A stretch of 64,000 nt of DNA. Source: an uncultured Acidimicrobiaceae bacterium (GTDB taxonomy: Bacteria; Actinomycetota; Acidimicrobiia; Acidimicrobiales; SZUA-35). The stretch lies in the NCBI GenBank assembly GCA_947259095.1, contig CAMYLA010000015.1, forward strand, positions 62,001-126,000, read 5' to 3'. The position numbers and the translations under genes are program-made. Numbering within the stretch: the first letter of the stretch is position 1; every line of letters starts with the position of its first letter. The notes beneath the pieces are model-generated. The model made no database searches and was not told the origin of the DNA. It saw only the letters and a list, made by a program, of their open reading frames with translations. Below are positions 27,292-36,113 of this stretch, one piece after another.

Positions 27292-28209
27292 CTACTGCCC
27301 CATGCTGGAGACGATGGGCGGGCCGAGCACCATGATGAACAAGGCCGGTAGGATACACAGGCCGAGGGGGAAGATCAGCAACGTCGGCAGCCGTTGGGCC
27401 CTGGCCTCGGCCCGGAATCGCCGCTTCTCCCGCATCTCGTTTGACAGGGTCCGCATCGTGCGAGCCAACGGGACACCGAGCGAGTCGGCCTGGCGCAACG
27501 TCAGGACCACCGACTTCAGGTCGTCGACCTGCGACCGTTGGGACATCGCCCCCAGCGCGTCGGTCCGGGTGGCCCCGAGGCGGACGTCCTGCAGCATTCG
27601 GAGGAACTCCTGAGCCAGCGGGGTGCTCTGGCCGCTGCTGGTCCTGGCCAATGCGGCCTCGAAGCCCAGCCCCGCCTCCACCGAGATGGTCACCTGATCG
27701 AGCATGTCGGGCAGGGCAATGGTGATGGCCTCGGCCCGTCGGTCGGCCTTGGCCCTGGTCAGGATGTCGGGGGCGAAGAAGCCGAGCACAATACAGGTCA
27801 CCAGCAGCATCACCAGCCGCGGCTGCGCGTCGCCGATGAACCGGAGGCCGAGGGCGGCAACGAGTACAGGGAGCAGCAGCTTGGCTCCGAGGATCTGTTC
27901 GGCGGTCACCCGACCGGACAAGCCGGCCCTGGCCAGGGCCAGGTTGCGCCGTTCGACCCAGCCGATCGGCGTGAAGCGAACCAGCCGGGCCCCGACCTGA
28001 CGGGTCAGCGGCAGGACCAGACGTTCGATGGGCGACCGCCGCAGCTCCGTCTGGCGCATCGTCGGGTTGTGATCGATCAGGTTCTGGCTGGCCCGCTGGC
28101 TTGGCCGATCGCTGAAGATGGCCCACCAGGCGATGGGGATCGAGGCCAACACCATGGCCGAGGCCAGCCACACCATGACCGACAGCAGCGGCCCCTGTCC
28201 GAGCAACAT
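27292..28209 (-). CDS. tadC: Tad pilus inner-membrane protein TadC-like (T2SSF)
   Basis: A 305-residue membrane protein with N- and C-terminal hydrophobic helices and a T2SSF cytoplasmic domain (PDMLDQVTISVEAGLGFEAALARTS, then GAMSQRSQVDDLKSVVLTLRQADSLGVPLARTM). ATG 28209 shares one base with the TadB stop (TGATG). It is the last pilus gene of the leftward set and should form the platform with TadB. The large open frame upstream of 28209 is antisense noise. Confidence 0.85.
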   Translation of the reverse strand: MLLGQGPLLSVMVWLASAMVLASIPIAWWAIFSDRPSQRASQNLIDHNPTMRQTELRRSPIERLVLPLTRQVGARLVRFTPIGWVERRNLALARAGLSGRVTAEQILGAKLLLPVLVAALGLRFIGDAQPRLVMLLVTCIVLGFFAPDILTRAKADRRAEAITIALPDMLDQVTISVEAGLGFEAALARTSSGQSTPLAQEFLRMLQDVRLGATRTDALGAMSQRSQVDDLKSVVLTLRQADSLGVPLARTMRTLSNEMREKRRFRAEARAQRLPTLLIFPLGLCILPALFIMVLGPPIVSSMGQ

Positions 28210-30161
28210 CAGTACTTGAGCCTGACGAGGTGCCGGATCCAAACGTGGCCGACCGCCATCCCGGCCACTGCGATGATCAGCAGGAGCCGGCCAAGCGGCT
28301 CGGTGAACAGCGTCCCGATGCTGTCCGGGGTCCGCCACCAGGAGAACAGGAACAACACGATCGGCATGACCAGGAGCACCCACCCGGTGGCCCGCCCTTC
28401 GGCCGACAAGGCGTCGATCTGGCGGGCGACGGTTCGCCGCTCCCGGATGGTGGCGGCAACGTTGTCGAGGATCTCGGTCAGGTCGCCGCCCAACTCCCGA
28501 TTGATGTCGACGGCCTGGGCCAACCACTCCAGATCCGGGCTGTCCATTCGGTCGGCTGCATCCCGGATCGACTCGGTGAGGTCTCGCCCGACCCGGGTCT
28601 CGAACGAGATCCGGTGAAACTGCTCGGCGGTCGGCGAGGGGGCCTCCGACGCCACCAGCTCGATCGCCCGTGGCAGGCTCTGGCCCGCCCGCAGGCTGCT
28701 GGCCATGATCCCCAACGTCTCGGTCAGCTGGTCGGCGAACCGTCCTTGCCAGCGGCTGGCCCGAAAACCGAGGAATGCGAACGCCGCTGCGATCGAGAAC
28801 GGGACCATCAGCAACCCTGGCGCGAGGCCGAACAGGGCCCACACGGCCACAGCGGCCCCGGCCGTTGCCAGCAGCCACGCCGAGACGAACTCTCCTGGCC
28901 GGAGGTTGATGTTCGCCGCCTCGAGCCGGCTGTCGATCCTGCTCCCCCGGTCGTGGCGGGAGATCAGCCGATCGGTGGCTTGGCTCATCCGGGCGTTGAT
29001 CCCACCGAGGCGGTCGGCGCCGACCGCGGCGTCCAACCGGACCTGGGCCGCAGGGCGAGCGACGATGAGCCCGATGATGGCCAGGGCGGCGAACGTCGAA
29101 CCAAGCCCGAGCCACAGCATGGTCGCTCCGGTCAGGGCGCCTGGCGACGGGGTCGTCACCGCGCCAAGCACCGGCCGATCGTCGATGTTGAGCACCGAGG
29201 ACGGACCGGCCGGGGCCGGACCGGGGCCGCTACCGATGCTGGTACGAGCGGTTGCGACGCTGCCGTTGGCCACCACCGAGACCACGATGGTTCGTGCCCC
29301 CTGCTGGGCTGGTTGGAACCGCAGCAGGTAGCGGTTGGCCAACCGACCGGCGATGTCGGTGTAGAGCGAGTCGAGCAGACCGATGTCGGTCGTTGGCAGG
29401 AACTGCCCGCCAACCAGCTCGACGGTCTCCTCCAGGGCAACCAGATCGGTGTCGGAGCTCTCGATGGCCACCGCATAGAGCCGGGTCGATCCGGCCCCGA
29501 ATTGATCGACCACATCGGACGGGGTCGACGAGCTGGCGGTGTCATCACCGTCGGAGAGGACAACGACCGAGGATTGGCCGGCCGGCGACCCACCGGCCAT
29601 GTCGGCTGCGTCCCGGAGGGCATCCCACAGCACGGTCTCGTCGCCGGTCGCAACCAGCCCGTCCAGATCGGCCAGGATGGCGGCCCGATCCAGGGTGGGC
29701 GTCCGGTAGGTATCCACCTTCTCACCGAAACCGATCAAGCCGACCCTGGCATCGTCTGGCAGGGCCTCGACAAAGCTCCCGGCCGCCGCTTTTGCCGCGG
29801 TCAGCGCCGATCCCCGCATACTGCCGGATGTGTCGAGCACCAGCACGGTGTCGGTGGTGTTTTCGACCGGGGTGACGACGAGGTCGACCAGCCCACCTCC
29901 GTCGAGCACGGAGAAGCTGCTGTCCAGCGGGAAGAGCGGACCGATGGCCGGCGACACCGCAACCTCCAGGATCACCTCGTCCTCGGTCTCCTCGACGGCC
30001 AGGATCTGGATCTGATCATCGAGCTCGGCAACGCCCTCGGTTGCTGTGGCCGGCTCCTCGGTGGTGGCCGGCTGGGCTGCGGCGGTGGTCCCGACGGCCA
30101 GTAACCCGGTCAGGGCGACAAGCAGGGCCGCAATGACCAACAGGCGACGCGTCACCTTCAC
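28209..30161 (-). CDS. VWA-TadB fusion, Tad pilus platform protein
   Basis: A 650-residue fusion. Residues 1-30 form a signal peptide; residues about 100-275 are a von Willebrand A domain with an intact MIDAS motif (DTSGS, Asp110) and a second SDGDD; after a transmembrane helix near 345-370 comes a TadB-like T2SSF module (DRLISRHD..., [48 protein letters not shown]) with two C-terminal helices. Normal TadB proteins lack the exported VWA part. The VWA domain would sit outside the membrane, above the pilus motor, and could bind a pilin or surface ligand. It lies between tadA and tadC. Confidence 0.85.
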   Translation of the reverse strand: MKVTRRLLVIAALLVALTGLLAVGTTAAAQPATTEEPATATEGVAELDDQIQILAVEETEDEVILEVAVSPAIGPLFPLDSSFSVLDGGGLVDLVVTPVENTTDTVLVLDTSGSMRGSALTAAKAAAGSFVEALPDDARVGLIGFGEKVDTYRTPTLDRAAILADLDGLVATGDETVLWDALRDAADMAGGSPAGQSSVVVLSDGDDTASSSTPSDVVDQFGAGSTRLYAVAIESSDTDLVALEETVELVGGQFLPTTDIGLLDSLYTDIAGRLANRYLLRFQPAQQGARTIVVSVVANGSVATARTSIGSGPGPAPAGPSSVLNIDDRPVLGAVTTPSPGALTGATMLWLGLGSTFAALAIIGLIVARPAAQVRLDAAVGADRLGGINARMSQATDRLISRHDRGSRIDSRLEAANINLRPGEFVSAWLLATAGAAVAVWALFGLAPGLLMVPFSIAAAFAFLGFRASRWQGRFADQLTETLGIMASSLRAGQSLPRAIELVASEAPSPTAEQFHRISFETRVGRDLTESIRDAADRMDSPDLEWLAQAVDINRELGGDLTEILDNVAATIRERRTVARQIDALSAEGRATGWVLLVMPIVLFLFSWWRTPDSIGTLFTEPLGRLLLIIAVAGMAVGHVWIRHLVRLKY

Positions 30162-31591
30162 CGGTCCTGCGAATCGGCCAGTGCGGCCGTCGCCTCCGGG
30201 CCGGGAAAAGCCCGACCGAGCTGGTCGGGACGACCGGCGCTGCGGCGGTGCAGGTCGTCGATGAAGCGGGCCCCGTCGGCGGTTCTGCGAAGCACGCCGA
30301 TCGACGTGGCGCTCTTCCCGGAGCCGTCGCCATGCGGCGGTGGTCGATGGTCGAAACCGAACAGGGTCGAGAGGCCGATGGCCTCGCCCTCCATGCCCTT
30401 GACCTCGGTGATCTCGGTGACCCGGCGGCTGCCGTCGCTCATCCGGCTGAGGTGCACCACCAGGGATATCGCCGACACGATCTGCTCCCTGATCGAGCGG
30501 GCGGGCAGGTCCAGCCCGGCCATGAGCACCATCGTCTCCAGCCGGGACAGAGCGTCCCGTGGGTTGTTGGCATGGAGGGTGGAGAGCGAGCCTTCGTGGC
30601 CGGTGTTCATGGCCTGCAACATGTCCAGGGCCTCGCCGCCCCGAACCTCACCGACCACGATCCGGTCCGGCCTCATCCGCAGCGAGTTCCGCACCAGATC
30701 CCGAATCGAGATCTGACCCTTGCCCTCCAGGTTTGGCGGTCGGGCCTCGAGCCGGATCACGTGACGCTGATCGAGGCGGAGCTCCACCGCATCCTCGATG
30801 GTCACGATCCGCTCCTGTTCCGGGATGAACGACGACACCACGTTCAGCAGCGTCGTCTTGCCGGAGCCGGTACCGCCGCTGATCAGGATGTTCCGGCAAC
30901 CCCGCACCGAGCCCTCGAGGAAGTCGACCGCCTCGTCGGTCAGCGATCCGGTCCGGACGAGGTCATCGGCGGTCAGCGCGGTCTTTGCGAACTTCCGGAT
31001 CGTCAGCATCGGCCCGTCGACCGACAGCGGCGGGATGACCGCATTGACCCGGCTGCCGTCGGGCAGGCGGGCATCGACCACCGGCGACGACTCGTCGATC
31101 CGGCGGCCGACCGCGGCCACGATCTTCTCGATGACCTGGCGGACGTGCTGGGGGGTCATGAACCGGGCGTCGGTCAGCTGGAGCCGTCCGGCACGCTCGA
31201 TGAAGATGGCGTCGGCGCCGTTGACCATCACCTCGGTGACCGTTGGATCGGCGAGAAAGGGCTCGATGGGCCCGAGCCCCAGGACGTCGGCGCCGATCGA
31301 GCGGACCATGGTCCGCCGCTCCTCGACGGTGAGCTGGGTTGCCTCGGCCGACAGGATCTCGTCGAGCTCCCGAACCACATGGGCGTGGAGCTGCTCCTCG
31401 CTCATATCGGGATCGAACAGTCGGTTGCCGAGGCGATCGAAGAGAGCCTTCTGGGCCCGGGACCGAAGCCGGTGCAGGGGGTCTGGGATGTGGGTCCTGC
31501 CGTTGGTCGCCGACTCCCCGGCGTCGGCCACCATGCCGTGACCGGCCGGCTGGCGGGACTCCGACTGGCGGAGCAACTCGGCGATGTTCAT
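30158..31591 (-). CDS. tadA: Tad pilus secretion ATPase TadA/CpaF
   Basis: A 477-residue type II/IV secretion ATPase. [22 protein letters not shown] is the CpaF N-terminal signature; Walker A is [11 protein letters not shown], followed by [14 protein letters not shown] (Asp box) and [31 protein letters not shown] (Walker B and His box). It powers pilus assembly. ATG 31591 overlaps the TadZ stop (ATGA); a GAAAGG element six bases upstream supports it over the start at 31615. The C-terminal 60 residues are a Gly/Arg-rich extension of no known role. Confidence 0.92.
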   Translation of the reverse strand: MNIAELLRQSESRQPAGHGMVADAGESATNGRTHIPDPLHRLRSRAQKALFDRLGNRLFDPDMSEEQLHAHVVRELDEILSAEATQLTVEERRTMVRSIGADVLGLGPIEPFLADPTVTEVMVNGADAIFIERAGRLQLTDARFMTPQHVRQVIEKIVAAVGRRIDESSPVVDARLPDGSRVNAVIPPLSVDGPMLTIRKFAKTALTADDLVRTGSLTDEAVDFLEGSVRGCRNILISGGTGSGKTTLLNVVSSFIPEQERIVTIEDAVELRLDQRHVIRLEARPPNLEGKGQISIRDLVRNSLRMRPDRIVVGEVRGGEALDMLQAMNTGHEGSLSTLHANNPRDALSRLETMVLMAGLDLPARSIREQIVSAISLVVHLSRMSDGSRRVTEITEVKGMEGEAIGLSTLFGFDHRPPPHGDGSGKSATSIGVLRRTADGARFIDDLHRRSAGRPDQLGRAFPGPEATAALADSQDR

Positions 31592-32775
31592 CGGTTGCCT
31601 TTCCGCAGGGACCATCGCGACGGCCGCCCGCCATCGTCCGGGGTCGGGGCGAAGAACTCGGCGATCTGGTCGAACCGATTGGCCACATTGCCGCCGCCGC
31701 TGCGCTCGATGACCGGGGTGCTCTCGTTGGTCGAGACCGGGATCAGCCGGGTGCTCGGTATCTGGAAGGTGGCCTCGAGGCCGACCGCGGCCTCGATCTC
31801 GGCCACCGACAGGCCGACCCTGGCATTTGCCCGGTTGAGGACGAAGGTCCGGCGCTGCGAGACGTACCCCACCTCGTCGAGCACGTCAAGCTGTCGACGA
31901 ACCGCTCGTATCGACGGCACGTCGGTTGTCGAAATGACCAGCAGATCGGTCGATTGCTCCATGGCCGCCAGGGCGAACCGGTCGACCCCGCTGGCCGTGT
32001 CGACGATCACGAACGGGAACTCCTCGGCGAAGGCGGCGAAGGTTCGCTTCACCCCATCCTGCTCGATGTCGTCGACCGCAACCAGATCATCGGGCGGGGC
32101 CAAGACCGCCAACCCCGACGGATGGCCGGCCAGGAACACCTTGAGTGCGCTCCGCTCGTGACCGGCGGCGTTGACCGCCTCGACCAGGGAATACTCGGGC
32201 CGGAGGCCGAGCGCTGCGGCGCAGTCACCGAACTGGACGTCGAAGTCCAGCAGGACGACCTGCTTCGGGGCGCGGCGGGCCAGTCCGATGGCCAGGTTGA
32301 CCGCCACGGTGGTCTTGCCGCTGCCGCCCTTGGGACTGACGATGGTGATGATCCGTCGCCGAACCTGGCCCGCCGCCTCCCGGCGCTGCCGATGGCGGGA
32401 CTGGGCCACGTGCAGGATCGGTTCGATGGCGGCCTGGAACTCCCGCCGGGTCCCGGCCTCGAGCAGCACGTCGCGGGCCCCCAGCCGGAGCAGGGCCAAC
32501 GAGGTGGCGACATCGAGCCGAGCGACGAGGCAGAGGATGGTGGCCGAGGGGAACAGCCGGTCGATTTCGGGAACGACGACACGGGTCATGTCGGCCGGGG
32601 CGTCGGCCCCCAGCACCACCAGCTCGGGATCGGCGGCGCAGGCGTCCATCGCCACCTCGACCGGATCACGCCACTGGTCGGACCAGATCCGGCGCACCGG
32701 TATCGCCCGGCCGTACAAGCTGACGAAGACGTCCTCCAGGCCCGGGTTCCCGGACAAGATCGTGATGCCACTCAT
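31588..32775 (-). CDS. TadZ/CpaE-like pilus localisation ATPase
   Basis: A 395-residue protein. The N-terminal 120 residues resemble a receiver-like domain (VVVPEIDRLFPSATILCLVARLD, LLRLGARDVLLEAG); the C-terminal part is a MinD/ParA-type ATPase with the deviant Walker A SPKGGSGKTTVAVNLA, LLDFDVQFGD and IVDTASGVDRF. TadZ proteins place the pilus at the cell pole. Start ATG 32775 gives MSGITILSGNPGL. It lies between cpaB and tadA, the usual order. Confidence 0.85.
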   Translation of the reverse strand: MSGITILSGNPGLEDVFVSLYGRAIPVRRIWSDQWRDPVEVAMDACAADPELVVLGADAPADMTRVVVPEIDRLFPSATILCLVARLDVATSLALLRLGARDVLLEAGTRREFQAAIEPILHVAQSRHRQRREAAGQVRRRIITIVSPKGGSGKTTVAVNLAIGLARRAPKQVVLLDFDVQFGDCAAALGLRPEYSLVEAVNAAGHERSALKVFLAGHPSGLAVLAPPDDLVAVDDIEQDGVKRTFAAFAEEFPFVIVDTASGVDRFALAAMEQSTDLLVISTTDVPSIRAVRRQLDVLDEVGYVSQRRTFVLNRANARVGLSVAEIEAAVGLEATFQIPSTRLIPVSTNESTPVIERSGGGNVANRFDQIAEFFAPTPDDGGRPSRWSLRKGNR

Positions 32776-32803
32776 ATTGCTGCCCCCGTCGTTTCGGCCC
32801 CCA

Positions 32804-33631
32804 TCAACCGGCCCCGACTCGGTCGAGGAGCACGCTGCCCCTGGTCTGCCCCGGCTCGTCCGATTCGGGCACGGTCTCACGATCGAGGGCCAGCCAGAGG
32901 TCGCCGAACCTGGCGGAGAACACCAGCCGTTCGGCATCGAAGGGGGTGGCGGCCAGGGTCACGAACACCGTGCCTTCGGGGGCGGTGGTGAGCCGTTGAT
33001 CGTCGTCTGCTTCTGGCGCCCGCCCCGCGGTCACCTGGACCGCGGTGACCAGCACCTTGCGCAGCAGCAGATCGGTGCTGCCTGGAAAGGTGCCCTCGAC
33101 GCCGTCGGCCACCGCCGACGGGACCGGCACCAGCTCGCCGTCGATCGAGACCAACGTCTGGCTCAGCTCGGCGGGGTCGAACGAGGCGAGGATGGCAACG
33201 GTCTGGCCCGCCTCCAGCAGTCCGCCGACCGCCCGCTGGGGGTCGAGCTCGACGGTGATCTCCATCATGTCGCCCGGCACGTCGATCCCGATCTCCCGAT
33301 CGGCGAACTCCGAGCGCCGAACGAAGCGGTCGGTCACCAGCTGCTCCCCCGGCACCAGGTCGACCGCCGCCACATAGCCGGACAGCGCCGGCAGGCTGTC
33401 CACCGCCCCCTGGGCCCGGATCTTCACCGGGACCTGCTCGACGGTCACCAACGCCTCGACCTGCTCCGCCGGTGTTCCCCCGGCGATCGGGGTACTGACG
33501 ACATAAACCTCGACCAGCTCCTCACCGGCCAGGGCCCGCTGCTCGGCGCTGCTGACGTAGGCCACCAGCGCCACCGTTCCGACCAGGGCGAAAAGCACGG
33601 CCACGAGCACCCCGACGATTCGCCTGGTCAT
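32804..33631 (-). CDS. CpaB/RcpC-like pilus assembly protein (SAF domain)
   Basis: A 275-residue protein with an N-terminal membrane helix (IVGVLVAVLFALVGTVALVAYV) and a SAF/CpaB domain: VEVYVVSTPIAGGTPAEQVE, then the LSGYVAAVDLVPGEQLVTDRFVR segment typical of the family. It is probably the outer-face component that may bind peptidoglycan or guide the pilus. ATG 33631 is preferred because GAGAGGAGA precedes it. It lies 34 bases after the TadG-like stop. Confidence 0.85.
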   Translation of the reverse strand: MTRRIVGVLVAVLFALVGTVALVAYVSSAEQRALAGEELVEVYVVSTPIAGGTPAEQVEALVTVEQVPVKIRAQGAVDSLPALSGYVAAVDLVPGEQLVTDRFVRRSEFADREIGIDVPGDMMEITVELDPQRAVGGLLEAGQTVAILASFDPAELSQTLVSIDGELVPVPSAVADGVEGTFPGSTDLLLRKVLVTAVQVTAGRAPEADDDQRLTTAPEGTVFVTLAATPFDAERLVFSARFGDLWLALDRETVPESDEPGQTRGSVLLDRVGAG

Positions 33632-33665
33632 CGGGTCTCCTCTCTGCTCATCGAACCGCGACGGC

Positions 33666-34736
33666 TCATGATCCCCCGCTCGGTTCGCAGGCCAGGTAGG
33701 CGGCTGGGTCGACCCCACAGATGGCGATGACCTTGTTGCCGGCCAGGATTCCGGGCTGGCCGCAGCAGGTTCCCGTGATCAGCCCGGGGTCCACCTTCAG
33801 CTCCAGCCGCCAGGTGTCCGACGAGCCGCCGAACTCGAAGTCGTAGAGGCGGGCCCGGACCATGCCGACGAGGTGGATCTGGGTTGCGTCGGCGTAGTCG
33901 AACACCGGGAAGGCCACGTAGCTTCCGCTGTTCCGCAGCGAGTAGAACTCCCCGATGATGGCGTTGCTGGCGTATGGCCGCTCGTAACAGGTCACACCGC
34001 CATCGCAATTCGATTCGGTTGGCGGTTCGAAGCCGATGGACCCCGGGTAGCCGTTCAGCATCCAGTCCCCGATCTCATAGAATCCGGTCCCGCTCTCGAA
34101 GTCCACCGTTGCAAAGTTCCCGGCGTTCGGCGACCCACCACAGTCGGCCGGATCGTCCTTGGTGAATTCCACCTCGACCCAGGTCGGTGCGGCCGGTGGG
34201 TTGTCGATCAGCTGGCGGAGCTCGGCCGATCCGTCGTAGCACAGCGCCAGCGGGCGGAGCTCGGAAACGGTCGAGGGCGGCCCCCAGGTGGCGGTCGAGA
34301 CCGACTGGATCGAGATCTCGTCGTCGGCGACATCGGTGAAGTTGGCTTGAAAGTCTTCGGTGGCGGCCACCGTGACCCGGCCGCCGTGAGGACCGAGGTC
34401 GGCCACGGTGCACTCGCTCATCACCGCGTCGGCCGCATTGTCGGACACGTAGCTCGCGGCGGTGGTGCAGGCCCCCTCCTCGTCCAGCGGCAGGTTCACC
34501 AGATCCTGCGCTGCGGCCAGCGCCGCGGCGTCGGTGGCCGGGATCAGCGTCTGGCGGCTGAGCCAGCCGCCGCCGATATCGACGACCAGGGAGACCAGGC
34601 CCACCATCCACACCAGGGACAGCGCCACCAGGGCCATCGAAGCGCCGTGCTCGTCGGCGAGCAGCGTCCGCAGCGGCCGTCGGCGGCTCGGGGTCGACGG
34701 ACTCGGGGTCAGGGAACTCGGGGGCAAGGAACTCAC
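33666..34736 (-). CDS. TadG-like pilus assembly protein
   Basis: A 356-residue protein. After about 30 residues comes GASMALVALSLVWMVGLVSLVVDIGGGW, a TadE/TadG-type prepilin-like anchor followed by a basic-to-acidic WLSRQTLIPATDAAALAAAQDLV helix. The remaining 290 residues are extracytoplasmic with several Cys (ECTVAD, NCDGGVTCYERP, GTCCGQPG) and aromatic residues, so disulfides are likely. GTG 34736 overlaps the TadE stop in GTGA; the earlier GTG 34745 is less consistent with the local pattern. Putative minor pilin or adhesin. Confidence 0.78.
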   Translation of the reverse strand: MSSLPPSSLTPSPSTPSRRRPLRTLLADEHGASMALVALSLVWMVGLVSLVVDIGGGWLSRQTLIPATDAAALAAAQDLVNLPLDEEGACTTAASYVSDNAADAVMSECTVADLGPHGGRVTVAATEDFQANFTDVADDEISIQSVSTATWGPPSTVSELRPLALCYDGSAELRQLIDNPPAAPTWVEVEFTKDDPADCGGSPNAGNFATVDFESGTGFYEIGDWMLNGYPGSIGFEPPTESNCDGGVTCYERPYASNAIIGEFYSLRNSGSYVAFPVFDYADATQIHLVGMVRARLYDFEFGGSSDTWRLELKVDPGLITGTCCGQPGILAGNKVIAICGVDPAAYLACEPSGGS

Positions 34737-35158
34737 GCCTCGCACCTGAACACCGATCGGCCGGTCAGGGTGGTCTGGCGATCGAACACGAAGGGGATGG
34801 CGATCCGGTGCGGTGCGTCGACCGTGACCGTGACCGACTCACCTTCACGACCGGCGCAGCCCCCGGTCGGAACCAGCGACACAACGGGTGGCCCGTCGAA
34901 CACCGTGTCGCCCAGGGTGTCTTCGACCCGGGCGGTGACGTCGGCGGCGGTGGTTGACGACAGTGAGGCCAAACGACCGGCCTCCCGGGCTGCGGCCTCG
35001 ACGGCTTGCCCTCGGCTGAAGGCCAGGCCGAACTCGATGATCCCGAACAGGATCATCATCAGCAAGGGCAGCACCAGGGCGAATTCCGCCAAGCCTGCTC
35101 CTCGTTCGTTTGGCGCCGAGCACCGGACACCCGGTGCCGTCTTCCGCTGTCGCCTCAT
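34733..35158 (-). CDS. tadE: TadE-like minor pilin
   Basis: A 141-residue pseudopilin: basic N-terminus, then GAGLAEFALVLPLLMMILFGIIEFGLAF, the TadE hallmark with Glu inside the hydrophobic helix and an RG-GAG cleavage zone for the prepilin peptidase. The rest is a small exported domain with Cys pairs. ATG 35158 is preferred because an AGGA element lies upstream and the frame further left has no coding look. TadG overlaps its stop. Confidence 0.85.
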   Translation of the reverse strand: MRRQRKTAPGVRCSAPNERGAGLAEFALVLPLLMMILFGIIEFGLAFSRGQAVEAAAREAGRLASLSSTTAADVTARVEDTLGDTVFDGPPVVSLVPTGGCAGREGESVTVTVDAPHRIAIPFVFDRQTTLTGRSVFRCEA

Positions 35159-35240
35159 CGCATCCTGTCCCGCCGAGCATGGCGCCCGACTCTCCGGGCC
35201 CGCACCCGTCCAGGTGCAAACTAGCGAGGGATGACACGCT

Positions 35241-35254
35241 TTGACAAGGGTCAA
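35241..35254. promoter_or_regulatory. Small inverted repeat TTGAC-N4-GTCAA upstream of tadE
   Basis: TTGACAAGGGTCAA is a perfect five-base palindrome around AAGG, lying 83 bases upstream of the tadE start. It could be a regulator site or part of a promoter whose -35 is the TTGAC half. No clear -10 accompanies it. Confidence 0.25.
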
Positions 35255-35415
35255 TGGCGTTTCATTTGGTTGTTTTCTTTTGAGGTTGCTGACGGTCGGA
35301 AAGTCCGATATTGACTGGTCACTGGCCTGTCACATTTGGCACTACATAGACATCCATCAACATCGTTCTACCTTGATGGTAACCCATGTACTCGGCATCT
35401 GTTCTAGAAGGAGGT

Positions 35416-35640
35416 ATGCCAACACCGATGGAAAAAGATGGTGAAAAACTGTTAGACAAGAGGGAACCTTCTGGTCTATACACCCATTCAACACCGGTCG
35501 CTCGTCACCCGGCCGGTACTCGGGGGAGCACCCTGTCGCCGCGGCGGTTGCGACAGAGTGCTCCCTCCGTTCCGGCGGCACGAGTGCCACCGGTCAATCG
35601 GATGGGCAGGCGAGTCACCCTACAAATGCCCTCCGATTGA
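35416..35640 (+). CDS. Doubtful small ORF with a near-perfect ribosome site
   Basis: AGAAGGAGGT immediately precedes ATG 35416, with a second in-frame ATG at 35428 at normal spacing. The frame runs 74 codons (70 from 35428). The product begins MEKDGEKLLDKREP and turns Arg/Pro-rich (PAGTRGSTLSPRRLRQS), with no family match, and crosses the hairpin at 35524-35565. The Shine-Dalgarno match is better than that of most genes here, but the composition after residue 20 looks non-coding. It may be a short leader or a relic. Confidence 0.3.
   Translation: MPTPMEKDGEKLLDKREPSGLYTHSTPVARHPAGTRGSTLSPRRLRQSAPSVPAARVPPVNRMGRRVTLQMPSD
35524..35565 (-). terminator. Strong hairpin between flp and tadE
   Basis: Arms GGGAGCAC-C-CTGTCGC and GCGACAG-A-GTGCTCCC pair over 15 bases with one C/A mismatch and a ten-base loop. 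It lies 92 bases after the flp stop, in the path of transcription toward tadE. No T-run follows on either strand. It could be an attenuator or processing site that gives more pilin mRNA than assembly-gene mRNA. Confidence 0.55.
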
Positions 35641-35657
35641 GGAAGATCCACTCCCGA

Positions 35658-35855
35658 CTACGGCGACGGTGCCGCAGGGAGTTCGGTGCTGGCATCGGTG
35701 AAGGCGTTGACGATGTTGCCACCGAACGTGCCGATGATGCCTGCGGCGGCAACCGCTATGACAAACAGCAGGAGGGCGTACTCGGCCAGGCCGGCTCCCT
35801 GCTCTCCGCTCAGCTTCGCCTTCAACCATTCTGTCCAAATAACCATCTTGATCAT
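35658..35855 (-). CDS. flp: Flp/Fap-type pilin
   Basis: A 65-residue prepilin: leader MIKMVIWTEWLKAKLSGEQGAG, then LAEYALLLFVIAVAAAGIIGTFGG, the single hydrophobic helix with the conserved Glu-Tyr pair of Flp pilins, and a short polar tail. Cleavage would fall in GEQG-AGLAEY by the A24 peptidase at 38 kb. A GAGGAG element seven bases upstream fixes ATG 35855. This is the major pilin and first gene of the leftward pilus set; a hairpin follows it. Confidence 0.9.
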   Translation of the reverse strand: MIKMVIWTEWLKAKLSGEQGAGLAEYALLLFVIAVAAAGIIGTFGGNIVNAFTDASTELPAAPSP

Positions 35856-36113
35856 GAGGTGCTCCTCGCCTTGTAGTAGCTTGCATCTCCATAATGCTGC
35901 CGATCTACAACGAGCACATCCCCAAAATGTGGGATTCAATGGCGCTGAAACAAGAACTAGCTTTATGCATTCATCTCCATACACCGCGATGCTTCAACAA
36001 CCACATGCGACGCAATCAAACATGTTTCTGGCCCCAGGGGTAGACATGCAACAACCGGCCCGTTATGGTCAAATGCGGCGCGGTAGTAAGGGGCTCATTA
36101 ATGGAGCGGTGGC
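35856..36113. promoter_or_regulatory. Divergent AT-richer promoter region between flp and the sensor kinase
   Basis: This 258-base stretch separates flp (leftward) from a histidine kinase (rightward) and is visibly richer in A/T than its surroundings. It should carry both promoters. I cannot fix a -35/-10 pair with confidence. A GGAG seven bases before ATG 36114 is the ribosome site of the kinase. No ORF with coding character is seen inside. Confidence 0.5.

Noticed and set aside
28230-30104. Long + strand frame opposite the VWA-TadB gene
   Set aside because: Gly/Pro/Arg/Gln-rich shadow of the minus-strand gene, with no signal or domain.
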